Source of the DNA: an uncultured Pelagibacteraceae bacterium
Lineage (GTDB): Bacteria; Pseudomonadota; Alphaproteobacteria; Pelagibacterales; Pelagibacteraceae
DNA: 51,147 bases
Direction: 5' to 3'
Assembly: GCA_902620525.1 (NCBI GenBank)
Contig: CACNIK010000007.1
Span: 1-51,147 of the forward strand
Shown: piece after piece, positions 7,396 to 15,286 of the stretch
Layout: each line of letters opens with the position of its first letter
Position numbering within the stretch: position 1 is the first letter of the stretch
Translations under genes and position numbers: made by a program
Notes under the pieces: generated by a model
Databases searched by the model: none
Told to the model about the DNA's origin: nothing
What the model saw: only the letters and a program-made list of their open reading frames with translations

Positions 7396-8869
7396 TTGTA
7401 TTTTCTTTAATAAAATTATTTGCTGCTTTAAATATTCTCGTTTTTCTCTCTTTATTCATTTTTTCTGAAATTCTTACCATCATTGCAAGGCGAGGATTTT
7501 TTAAAAAAAATGTTTTGTGCCTGTCAATAAATTTCCAATATAATCCATCCATTACATCGCACCAAGGACCTTTTTTAAAATGCATCATCTTTAAAAAATA
7601 ACTTGAACCACAAATATATGGTTTTGTAGCAAATATACCGCCGTCACTAAATAAACCCATACCGTAAACGTTTGGTGACATTACCCAGTCAGAAGAATCT
7701 ACAAACATTTCCATGAACCATTTATAAACTTGTTTAGGATGAATTTCACAGAGATTCATGATGTTTGCTAATATCATTAATCTTTCTATATGATGTGACC
7801 ATCCAAAGTTTTTTGCATTATTAATTGCGTGATCGAGAGGATCTAAACCAGTGGTTCCATTATACCAAGTATTTTTCATTTTTCTTTTATGATTAAAAAA
7901 ATTTGTTTTCTCTAATCTTTGGTCAAAATTTTGATAGATTCCTCTCATGAATTCTCTCCATCCAATAATTTGTCTTATGTAACCTTCTAAAGAATTTATT
8001 GGAACTTTATTCTCAATTTTTCTTAATTTCTCTAAAATCTCATTTGGCGTTATTAATCCTAAATTAATTAATGGACTTAGAGCACTATGAAATACAGTAT
8101 TAGATTTATCAGTGACTGCATCCTCGTAATCACCAAATAATTTTATTCTCTCTTTTAAAAATTCATCAAGCCATTTGTTTGCATCTTTTCTAGTCGTTGG
8201 AAACCAAAATTGATCAAGATCTCCGGGATGGTTTTTAAAATTAGAGCTTATAAACTTTTTAAGTATTGTAGTTTCTTTAGTTTCTTTAACTTTTGAAATT
8301 TTAGGAATTTTTATCGAATTTGGTAATTTTTTTCTATTTTCTTCATCAAAACTCCATTTATTTCCTTTTGGCGTGCCATTCTTATTCATTAGTAAATTCA
8401 TTTTAGTTCTTACTATTTTATAAAAATTAGCCATAAAAGGCCTTTTATTTTTTGTAAGATAGCTTTTAAATTCATCTCTATTAATTAAAAACATTGGTGT
8501 TTTTATTTGATTTACTTTTAAAGAATTTTTTTTAGTTAGCGATAAAATTCTTTTCTCAAAAAACTTATCTTCTATTTCAAAAAAAGATATTTCTTTTATA
8601 TTTTTTTCTTTAATTACTTTTTCAAGTTTTTTTTCATAAGAAAGTTTAAAGTCTTTATTTACGTCTCTATAAAAAACATTGAAATTTTTAGATTTTAATT
8701 CATCTTTAAAAGATCTCATGGATGATAAAAAAAGAAGTATTTTTAGTTTATGATGTTTCTCAAAGGTACAAAGGTTATAATCTTCAGCCATAAAAAATAA
8801 ATGATCTTTATATGGGCTTAAATATTTTGGGTGAAACAGCTGATTTCCTAGAATGATGAATAGTTTCAT
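7388..8869 (-). CDS. Photolyase-related protein (DPRP family)
   Basis: 493 residues from the ATG at 8869; a TTG three codons upstream is less likely. N-terminal photolyase-related domain LFIILGNQL, then the FAD-binding C-terminal half with HHIERLM, EIHPKQVYKWF, DWVMSPNVYGMG and LYWKFI. This is the family of bacterial (6-4) photolyases such as Agrobacterium PhrB. Those carry four Fe-S cysteines; here only the last (PWCDV, Cys437) has an obvious match, and the CxxC pair is replaced by a shorter HFKKG stretch. The protein therefore probably lacks the cluster. First gene of a DPRP-DCC-DUF2256 operon. Confidence 0.85.
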   Translation of the reverse strand: MKLFIILGNQLFHPKYLSPYKDHLFFMAEDYNLCTFEKHHKLKILLFLSSMRSFKDELKSKNFNVFYRDVNKDFKLSYEKKLEKVIKEKNIKEISFFEIEDKFFEKRILSLTKKNSLKVNQIKTPMFLINRDEFKSYLTKNKRPFMANFYKIVRTKMNLLMNKNGTPKGNKWSFDEENRKKLPNSIKIPKISKVKETKETTILKKFISSNFKNHPGDLDQFWFPTTRKDANKWLDEFLKERIKLFGDYEDAVTDKSNTVFHSALSPLINLGLITPNEILEKLRKIENKVPINSLEGYIRQIIGWREFMRGIYQNFDQRLEKTNFFNHKRKMKNTWYNGTTGLDPLDHAINNAKNFGWSHHIERLMILANIMNLCEIHPKQVYKWFMEMFVDSSDWVMSPNVYGMGLFSDGGIFATKPYICGSSYFLKMMHFKKGPWCDVMDGLYWKFIDRHKTFFLKNPRLAMMVRISEKMNKERKTRIFKAANNFIKENTNG

Positions 8870-8954
8870 AAATATCAATTTATATTGTTTTTATTGCAAA
8901 ATACACGCGTCATTATTAGGCTGTCCAATTTCTCAGATCATGGTATTTAACCTT

Positions 8955-9665
8955 ATGAAAAAATTAATTATAGGCGCTACTGGTTCTATTGGATCCGCAG
9001 TTTCAAGAAATATTGAAAAAAATGGTGGAAAAACCCATTTAGTAGGAAGGAATGAGAAAGAAATCTCAAGTTTAGCAAATGAACTTGGCTCTTCCTTTAC
9101 TGTGGCCGATGTATTAAATGAAAATTTTAGTGACAAAATTATTAGCGACTTAGGAAATGAAGAAATTGATGGATTAGCTTTTTGTGTAGGGTCAATAGAT
9201 CTTAAGCCTTTAAAACTTACAAAAAAAAGTGATTACATGCAGTGCTTTAATTTAAATCTTATATCTGCAACGGAAATTATAAGATCGACTTATGATAAAT
9301 TAAAAAAAAATAAAGGTTCCATAGTTTTATTTTCAACCGTTGCTGCTAGAAAGGGATTTTTAAATCATAGTATTATAAGTTCTGCAAAAGCAGCTGTAGA
9401 AGGTTTAACGGTTGCATTGGCTGCTGAGTTTGCACCACATGTAAGAGTAAATTGTATCGCGCCAAGCCTATCTAAATCAAAGATGGCTGGATCAATGTTG
9501 AAAAATGAAAAGATGGCTGAAAGTATTGCAAAAATGCATGCATTGAAAAGAATAGGTGAAGGCGATGATTTTTCTTCTTTAGTAAATTTTTTATTAAGTA
9601 AAGATAGTTCTTGGATAACAGGACAGATTATAGGAGTTGACGGAGGAAGATCATCTGTCGCATGA
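8955..9665 (+). CDS. SDR-family protein lacking the catalytic tyrosine
   Basis: 236 residues from MKKLIIGATGSIG; in-frame upstream starts precede the nucleotide-binding motif by over 30 residues and are not credible. It has the Rossmann motif and a C-terminal VDGGRSS typical of FabG-like SDRs, plus Ser in LFSTVAA. The YxxxK motif reads IxxxK (SIISSAKAAVEG), so the catalytic Tyr is replaced by Ile. A similar SDR group without this Tyr occurs beside photolyase genes. It may bind NAD(P) or flavin without classical SDR catalysis (inference). Confidence 0.8.
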   Translation: MKKLIIGATGSIGSAVSRNIEKNGGKTHLVGRNEKEISSLANELGSSFTVADVLNENFSDKIISDLGNEEIDGLAFCVGSIDLKPLKLTKKSDYMQCFNLNLISATEIIRSTYDKLKKNKGSIVLFSTVAARKGFLNHSIISSAKAAVEGLTVALAAEFAPHVRVNCIAPSLSKSKMAGSMLKNEKMAESIAKMHALKRIGEGDDFSSLVNFLLSKDSSWITGQIIGVDGGRSSVA

Positions 9666-9696
9666 CAAATTTAAGAAAAATTACTAAAATAAAACA

Positions 9697-10185
9697 ATGA
9701 AAAAAATTTTAATTATCATTATAAGTTTTTTCTTCATAAACAACTTTGCTCTTGCAGCAGGAGGAGATAGTGGAGGAAGTTCTTCAAAAGTCTCAATGTA
9801 TGACGAAGCTGTAAAATTAATTAAAAGAGCAGGAAAGCTTGAAAAAAAAGATAAAAAAGATAAAGCAGTTAAACTTTATAAAGAAGCTTTTAACAAGTTG
9901 GAAACAGCTAATAAAAAAGACAAAAACAACCCAGACATATTAAATTATATGGGTTTCACATCAAGAAAGTCTGGAAATTTTAATGAAGCAGAAAAGTTTT
10001 ATTTAAAAGGCTTAAGCTTAGATCCAAAGCATAACGGAATTAATGAATATTTAGGTGAACTTTACGTTCAAACAAATAGAATTGAAAAAGCAAAAGAAAG
10101 ACTGGCAGTCCTTAAAAACTGTAACTGTAAAGAATTTCAAGAACTTGAGTTAATAATTAAAACTCGAGGATCAAAAATTTACTAA
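9697..10185 (+). CDS. Exported TPR-repeat protein
   Basis: 162 residues with a signal peptide (ILIIIISFFFINNFALAA) followed by a Gly/Ser-rich linker and a Lys-rich helix. At least two tetratricopeptide repeats follow: NPDILNYMGFTSRKSGNFNEA and a second starting HNGINEYLGELYVQ. A CNC near the C-terminus may form a disulfide. A periplasmic scaffold role is inferred. The end overlaps the convergent DUF2237 gene by 4 bases. Confidence 0.78.
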   Translation: MKKILIIIISFFFINNFALAAGGDSGGSSSKVSMYDEAVKLIKRAGKLEKKDKKDKAVKLYKEAFNKLETANKKDKNNPDILNYMGFTSRKSGNFNEAEKFYLKGLSLDPKHNGINEYLGELYVQTNRIEKAKERLAVLKNCNCKEFQELELIIKTRGSKIY

Positions 10186-10559
10186 GACAAATCAGCAGCA
10201 AATTTTTTTAATTTTTCTAAAGGTATTAATTCGAGTGTTTTAATATTTGTTTTCTTTAAAAAAACAGCACAAGCTTTATTCTCTTCAATTGACCTCGCGT
10301 ACCAAGTGGCACATACACACCAACAATCTCCGTCTTTTAGACCGGGAAAACCAAACTCGGGATGTGGTGTGATTAAATCATTTCCTACTTTTTTGGACCA
10401 TTCTAAAAATTCACTAGTAACTTTTGCACACACAGTATGAACTCCACGATCATTTTTGTCAGTGTTGCAACAACCATCTCTAAACCAACCCGTTAAAGGT
10501 TCATTTGAACAAGGTTCAAGAGGTTCGCCAAAAACATTTTTTTGAGTTTCTTCAGACAT
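10182..10559 (-). CDS. DUF2237 family protein
   Basis: 125 residues with the family's conserved features: NVFGEPLEPCS, TGWFRDGCC, GVHTVCAKVTSEFL, FPGLKDGDCWCVCATWY. Many Cys and Trp residues suggest metal or redox chemistry, but no function is established. It lies 2 bases downstream of hisI on the same strand, so it is probably cotranscribed. Confidence 0.85.
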   Translation of the reverse strand: MSEETQKNVFGEPLEPCSNEPLTGWFRDGCCNTDKNDRGVHTVCAKVTSEFLEWSKKVGNDLITPHPEFGFPGLKDGDCWCVCATWYARSIEENKACAVFLKKTNIKTLELIPLEKLKKFAADLS

Positions 10560-10561
10560 AT

Positions 10562-11029
10562 TTAAAGTTTAGTTGGATTAGGTTGTCCTTTATAAACTTT
10601 TTCTGGATCAAATTTTTTCTCTTTTTCCTCAAATTTCATTTCAACTTTTTCAGACTGATCTATTTTACCCAATGGTATCGATCTATAAAAACACGATCTA
10701 TAACCCACATGACAACTAGCACCGCTTCCTATATCAACACTTAACCAAACAGAATCTTGATCATCATCTATTCTTATTTGAATTACTTTTTGAGTAAAAC
10801 CACTGGTTTTTCCTTTGTGCCAAATAGATTTTCTTGACCTGCTCCAGTAATGAGCCTCTTTAGTTTCTATTGTTTTTTTTAAAGCTTCAGAATTCATATA
10901 CCCATGCATTAAAACTTCACCATTTTTACTGTCCGTAGTGATTACTGGAATTAGGCCTTGGCTATCAAATTTAGGAGATAAAAATTTTCCTTCTTCAACT
11001 TCAAAAACACTGTCTCTTTTTTTAAACAT
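10562..11029 (-). CDS. hisI: Phosphoribosyl-AMP cyclohydrolase
   Basis: Opens the purine ring of phosphoribosyl-AMP in histidine synthesis. About 155 residues from MFKKRDSVFEVE; the longer frame adds a hydrophobic extension that reads into the promoter region. Seen: VLMHGYMNSEAL, HYWSRSR, the metal-binding DDDQDSVW, and Cys ligands in SCHVGYRSCFYR. It is a stand-alone HisI without the HisE domain, as in other alphaproteobacteria. Divergent from folE across about 77 bases. No other his genes are in the window. Confidence 0.93.
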   Translation of the reverse strand: MFKKRDSVFEVEEGKFLSPKFDSQGLIPVITTDSKNGEVLMHGYMNSEALKKTIETKEAHYWSRSRKSIWHKGKTSGFTQKVIQIRIDDDQDSVWLSVDIGSGASCHVGYRSCFYRSIPLGKIDQSEKVEMKFEEKEKKFDPEKVYKGQPNPTKL

Positions 11030-11106
11030 GTAGCTAAAATAGTGAAAAAAAGACAAAATAGCAATTTGCATTAACAACATATGTCCTATAATAATGTTTA
11101 AAAATT

Positions 11107-11715
11107 ATGAAATTAGTCAAAGACTTAGAAAAATCATCGATAAATCAGAGCGGAGTCACTGATAAAGAAGCAGAAGATGCTTTCAAGACTATTCTGAAGT
11201 GGATAGGCGAAAATCCAGATAGAGAAGGTCTAAAAGAAACACCAAAAAGAGTAGTTAAAGCATTTAAGGAGTATTTCAGTGGATACCATCAAGATGCCAA
11301 CAAAGTTCTTAATAAAACTTTTGGAGATGTTGATGGATATGATGACATGGTTTTAGAAAAAAATATTTCTTTTGAGAGTCATTGTGAACATCACATGGCT
11401 CCAATTATCGGTGTAATTCATATCGCTTATATTCCAAATAAAAAAGTTGTTGGTTTAAGTAAATTAGCTAGAACCGTAGAAGTTTATGCTAAGAGATTAC
11501 AAACTCAAGAAAGATTAAATATGCAAATAGCTAAGACTTTAATGAGTGGATTAGAAGCGAAAGGTGTAGCTGTAACTATAGATGCTTCCCACCAGTGTAT
11601 GACTATGCGAGGTATTAAAAAAGAAAAAGCGATGACTCTTACAAATTATTTTTTAGGAACATTTAAAGAAGATCTTTCACTTCAAAATAGATATTTAAAG
11701 CATATCGGAAAATAA
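11107..11715 (+). CDS. folE: GTP cyclohydrolase I
   Basis: Makes dihydroneopterin triphosphate from GTP, the first step of folate pterin synthesis. 202 residues, normal length. Seen: zinc and active-site SHCEHHMAPIIG, KVVGLSKLARTVE, TQERLNMQIA, and HQCMTMRG with the third zinc ligand. Ends in a 1-base overlap with the reductase gene. The window also holds a CADD-type pABA synthase (25640), which would supply the other folate half. Confidence 0.96.
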   Translation: MKLVKDLEKSSINQSGVTDKEAEDAFKTILKWIGENPDREGLKETPKRVVKAFKEYFSGYHQDANKVLNKTFGDVDGYDDMVLEKNISFESHCEHHMAPIIGVIHIAYIPNKKVVGLSKLARTVEVYAKRLQTQERLNMQIAKTLMSGLEAKGVAVTIDASHQCMTMRGIKKEKAMTLTNYFLGTFKEDLSLQNRYLKHIGK

Positions 11716-12716
11716 TGACTGTAAAATTTAAAGCAGTAGTTATAGATAATCAAAACGAGAAATTTACAAGAGATATCAAAGAAATCGACAGCAGTCATTT
11801 AAAAGATGGAAATGTTTTAATCAAAATTGATTACTCAAGTTTAAATTATAAGGATGCTTTAATCCTTAAAGATGGTGGAAAAATAGTTAGAAAATTTCCA
11901 TTTGTTCCTGGTATTGATTTTTCTGGAAAAGTTGTCGAAAGTGGTGATGATAAATTTAAAAAAGATGAAAACGTAATTTGTACAGGTTTTAGAGTTGGAG
12001 AAATGTATTATGGCGGGTTTTCGCAGTTCGCAAAAGTAGACTCAAATTTCTTAATTAAGAATCCAAAAAATATTGATACTGAACAATCTATGATGTTAGG
12101 CACTGCAGGGTTTACAGCTTTACAATGTTCATTTGCGATTAAAGCAAGAGAAGAACTTCTTTTAGGTGAAAAAGTAAACGACGTTCTTGTGACAGGAGCT
12201 ACTGGTGGAGTAGGAAGCATCGCAGTTATGATTTTATCAAAAATGGGTTACAATGTTCATACTGTGACAGGAAAAAAAGATAAAAATGATTATTTGAAAG
12301 ATTTAGGTGCAAAAAATATTATTGATAGAAAAGAATTTGAAGGAGAAAGTAAGTTATTAGAGAAAGGAACGTGGGACGGTGTCGTTGATACTGTGGGCGG
12401 ACCATCACTTACAAAAATATTAGCTCAGGTAAAGCCAAATGGTATCGTTGCATCTTGTGGAAACGCTGGGGGAATAAAAATAAATACGACTGTTATGCCT
12501 TTTATAATAAGAGGAGTAAAACTATGGGGAATCGACTCTTCAGGCGCCTCAATTAAAAGAAGAGAATTTCTGTGGAATGAAGCTTTTAAACTTATAGATT
12601 TTAATAAATTAAAATCATTTACAAAATCTCTCTCGTTTTCTGAACTTTTAGACACATATCCAAAGCTTTTAGAAGGCAAGTTCTTTGGAAGAGCTATAGT
12701 AAATCCTAACAAATAA
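11715..12716 (+). CDS. YhdH/AcuI-type quinone or acryloyl-CoA reductase (MDR family)
   Basis: 333 residues of the zinc-free medium-chain reductase family: SSLNYKDALIL, PFVPGIDFSGKV, the NADPH motif TGATGGVGSIA near residue 160, and WGIDSSGASIKRR typical of YhdH/AcuI. AcuI reduces the toxic DMSP breakdown product acryloyl-CoA to propionyl-CoA. SAR11 degrades DMSP, so this role is plausible, but no other DMSP gene is adjacent. It overlaps the folE stop by 1 base. Confidence 0.83.
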   Translation: MTVKFKAVVIDNQNEKFTRDIKEIDSSHLKDGNVLIKIDYSSLNYKDALILKDGGKIVRKFPFVPGIDFSGKVVESGDDKFKKDENVICTGFRVGEMYYGGFSQFAKVDSNFLIKNPKNIDTEQSMMLGTAGFTALQCSFAIKAREELLLGEKVNDVLVTGATGGVGSIAVMILSKMGYNVHTVTGKKDKNDYLKDLGAKNIIDRKEFEGESKLLEKGTWDGVVDTVGGPSLTKILAQVKPNGIVASCGNAGGIKINTTVMPFIIRGVKLWGIDSSGASIKRREFLWNEAFKLIDFNKLKSFTKSLSFSELLDTYPKLLEGKFFGRAIVNPNK

Positions 12717-12732
12717 TTTATAATCTTTTCTA

Positions 12733-13623
12733 ATGGACTGGGATAAATTAAAGATATTTCATACAGTTGCCGAGGCTAGCAGCTTCACTAAAGCATCAAC
12801 AATTTTGAATTTAAGTCAATCAGCCATTAGTAGACAAATCCAATCTTTGGAAAGTGACCTTAAAATAAAGCTTTTTGAGAGACACGCTAGGGGATTAGCT
12901 CTAACAGACAATGGCAAGTACCTTTTTAAAACAGCGCATGAGGTAATATCTAAACTTAAAGACGTAGAGTATAATTTAAGCGAAGAAAAAGATAAGTTGA
13001 GCGGCAAACTTGTTGTTACTACCGTTGTAAGTTTTGGAACTACATGGTTAACACCTCGAATAAAAGAGTTTATGGATCTTCACCCTGGGATGGAAGTAGA
13101 ATTAATATTTGATGATGGAGAACTTGATTTGGCAACTCGTCAAGCCGATGTTGCTATCAGAATGAGAAGACCAAAACAACTCAATTTGATTCAAAAAAAG
13201 TTTGTTGATTTTAATTATCATATTTATGGGTCAAGTGAATATTTAGAAAAAAATGGTTATCCAAAAACTTTAAAGGATTTAGATAAACATAAATTTATCA
13301 CTTATGGAAAAGGTGCGCCTTCTCCTGTTTACAATCCAGACTGGGTATTAAAAGTGGGAACAAAAGACGGAAAAAAAAGGAAGTCTTTGTTAAAAGTAAA
13401 TAGTGTTTATGGACTTTTATTAGCAGTCCAAAGTGGTGTTGGTTTAGCGGCATTACCAGACTATATAGCACACAATATAAGCGGTATTACAAAAGTTTTA
13501 CCAACCGAACCTGGGAAGCCAACAGAAACACATTTTGTTTATCCAGAATCACTTAAAAATAATGCTAGATTAATTGCGTTCAGAAATTTTCTTTTTAGTA
13601 AGGTAAGTGAATGGAAATTTTAA
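12733..13623 (+). CDS. LysR-family transcriptional regulator
   Basis: 296 residues. N-terminal winged helix-turn-helix (WDKLKIFHTVAEASSFTKAS, then LSQSAISRQIQ, LFERHARGLALT) and a C-terminal effector domain with GVGLAALPDYI. It is the only clear DNA-binding transcription factor in the window apart from HU. The target is unknown; it lies 16 bases after the reductase and overlaps rseP by 13 bases, so it could control this operon. The effector cannot be inferred. Confidence 0.92.
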   Translation: MDWDKLKIFHTVAEASSFTKASTILNLSQSAISRQIQSLESDLKIKLFERHARGLALTDNGKYLFKTAHEVISKLKDVEYNLSEEKDKLSGKLVVTTVVSFGTTWLTPRIKEFMDLHPGMEVELIFDDGELDLATRQADVAIRMRRPKQLNLIQKKFVDFNYHIYGSSEYLEKNGYPKTLKDLDKHKFITYGKGAPSPVYNPDWVLKVGTKDGKKRKSLLKVNSVYGLLLAVQSGVGLAALPDYIAHNISGITKVLPTEPGKPTETHFVYPESLKNNARLIAFRNFLFSKVSEWKF

Positions 13624-14726
13624 ATTTTATAATACCATTTATTGTTCTACTTACTATTGTTGTATTCGTTCATGAATACGGCCATTATTATTTTGCTAGA
13701 AAATACGGTGTAGGTGTCACTGATTTCTCAATAGGTTTCGGTAGAGAATTATTCGGTATTAATGACAAAAATGGAACGAGATGGAAATTTTGTTTAATAC
13801 CTTTAGGCGGGTATGTTAAGTTTTTCGGTGACAGAAACGTTTTTAGTCAAGCTGAACAAGTGGAGCTTTTAAAAAAATACAATGAGAGTGATAGAAAAAA
13901 ACTTTTTGTAGTAAAACCTCTTTACCAAAGATCATTAATTGTCTTTGGAGGTCCATTAGCAAATTTTATTTTAGCTATCATTATTTTTACCTTTATATAT
14001 ATGTTTTCCGGTAAAGATTTCACTCCAGCTAAAATATCTGAAGTACAAGAAAACAGCCCAGCCTTTTCATCAGGATTAAAAGTGAATGATGTTATTACGG
14101 AAATTAATGATAATAAAATAAGTAGTGTTTTAGAGGTTTCTACACATATTAATGCAACAACAAATGAAAATGTCGAAATTAAAGTTTTAAGAAACGAGCA
14201 AGAATTGTTATTCATAATAGAACCTAAAGAAGTAATGAGCGAAGATAATTTAGGCAATAAAGTAAAAAGGAAAATTATTGGTATAAAAATATCTCCTCTT
14301 AATAATGAATTTGACAAACAAAAATTAGGGCCAACCAAAGCCGTATATTATGCGGTGGGAGAAACATGGTTTGTAACGAAAACCACTTTAAAATTTGTAG
14401 GATCAATGTTTCAAGGAAAAGGGGATAGTTCACAATTAGGCGGACCCATACGAATAGCAAAAATAACAGGTCAGGTTGCTCAATTCGGCTTGATTGCCTT
14501 TTTAAGTATCATGGCTTATATCTCGATAAGTTTAGGTTTAATAAATTTATTTCCTATTCCTCTTTTAGACGGAGGACATTTAATGTTTTATGCTTTTGAG
14601 AAAATACTTGGGAAACCACTTTCCCAAAAAACTCAAGAGGGTTTTTTTCGAATCGGGTTGTTTTTGCTGTTTTCTCTTATGTTTTTCACGACATTTAACG
14701 ATCTTAAAGATTTAGGCTTATTTTAA
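13611..14726 (+). CDS. rseP: RIP metalloprotease RseP (site-2 protease)
   Basis: 371 residues, multi-pass inner membrane protease. Zinc motif HEYGH near residue 22, a PDZ domain in the middle (about 120-200, including NSPAFSSGLKVNDVI), and the second active-site motif NLFPIPLLDGGH near the C-terminus. It cleaves anti-sigma factors and leftover signal peptides within the membrane. It usually sits with dxr and bamA; here it is coupled to a LysR gene by a 13-base overlap and followed by HU. Confidence 0.94.
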   Translation: MEILNFIIPFIVLLTIVVFVHEYGHYYFARKYGVGVTDFSIGFGRELFGINDKNGTRWKFCLIPLGGYVKFFGDRNVFSQAEQVELLKKYNESDRKKLFVVKPLYQRSLIVFGGPLANFILAIIIFTFIYMFSGKDFTPAKISEVQENSPAFSSGLKVNDVITEINDNKISSVLEVSTHINATTNENVEIKVLRNEQELLFIIEPKEVMSEDNLGNKVKRKIIGIKISPLNNEFDKQKLGPTKAVYYAVGETWFVTKTTLKFVGSMFQGKGDSSQLGGPIRIAKITGQVAQFGLIAFLSIMAYISISLGLINLFPIPLLDGGHLMFYAFEKILGKPLSQKTQEGFFRIGLFLLFSLMFFTTFNDLKDLGLF

Positions 14727-14751
14727 GCCACTTTTTACCCGCAAAAAAGCA

Positions 14752-14830
14752 AGTAAAATCAACACTTTTTTAAACACTATATTTAGTGTTAATATAATTG
14801 TTTAATACTAAAAATAATGTTGATTTTACT
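14752..14830. promoter_or_regulatory. Nested inverted repeats upstream of the HU gene
   Basis: A perfect 13-base inverted repeat (AGTAAAATCAACA at 14752-14764 and its complement at 14818-14830) surrounds a second one (AACACTA at 14773-14779 with TAGTGTT at 14784-14790, loop TATT). All of it lies in the 142-base gap between rseP and HU, 39-117 bases before the HU start. It could end rseP transcription or be an autoregulatory site for HU. Confidence 0.45.
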
Positions 14831-14868
14831 CAGTTTTTGTTGAGATTAGAATTAACCTAGGGGCAAAA

Positions 14869-15144
14869 ATGAATAAAAAACAACTAGTAGCAAAAATATC
14901 GTCCACATTGGGCCAGAGTAAAGCTGATGCTGAAAGAACTTTTGACTCAATTACGACTATTATTTTAGATGCGCTAAAGAATGACGATACTGTAAAAATT
15001 GCAGGTTTTGGTACTTATAAAGTAGCTAAAAGAAAAGCTAGAGTAGGTCGAAATCCAAGAACAGGTGAGTCCATTCAAATAGCAGCTTCTCAAAAAGTTA
15101 AGTTTTTACCTGCTAAAAGCTTAAAAGAAATGTTTAACCGTTAA
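14869..15144 (+). CDS. hupB: HU-family DNA-binding protein
   Basis: 91 residues, the usual HU length. Seen: NKKQLVAKISS at the start, the DNA-binding arm with GRNPRTGESIQI, and KFLPAKSLKEM at the end. A nucleoid protein that bends and compacts DNA. A purine-rich site AGGGGC lies before the ATG. It is monocistronic, bounded by inverted repeats upstream and a hairpin terminator downstream. Confidence 0.96.
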   Translation: MNKKQLVAKISSTLGQSKADAERTFDSITTIILDALKNDDTVKIAGFGTYKVAKRKARVGRNPRTGESIQIAASQKVKFLPAKSLKEMFNR

Positions 15145-15155
15145 ATCTAATTTTC

Positions 15156-15185
15156 AGCCCTTATTTGAAAAATCAAATAAGGGCT
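15156..15185 (+). terminator. Hairpin terminator after HU
   Basis: A perfect 13-base stem (AGCCCTTATTTGA and its complement) with an AAAA loop. No long T-run follows, so termination efficiency is uncertain, but position and stability fit the end of the HU transcript. Confidence 0.7.
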
Positions 15186-15286
15186 AAACTACTTGCAAAA
15201 ACTGCATAGCTCAAATTAACAGATTTCAATTCTTTAAATTTTTCAAAGTCTTATAAATCACACTTCAACAAACAAGGGAGTTTATT

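Noticed and set aside
13922-14338. 138-residue minus-strand frame within rseP
   Set aside because: Antisense to the PDZ region of a secure gene; Leu/Ser-rich composition typical of a reverse-strand shadow.
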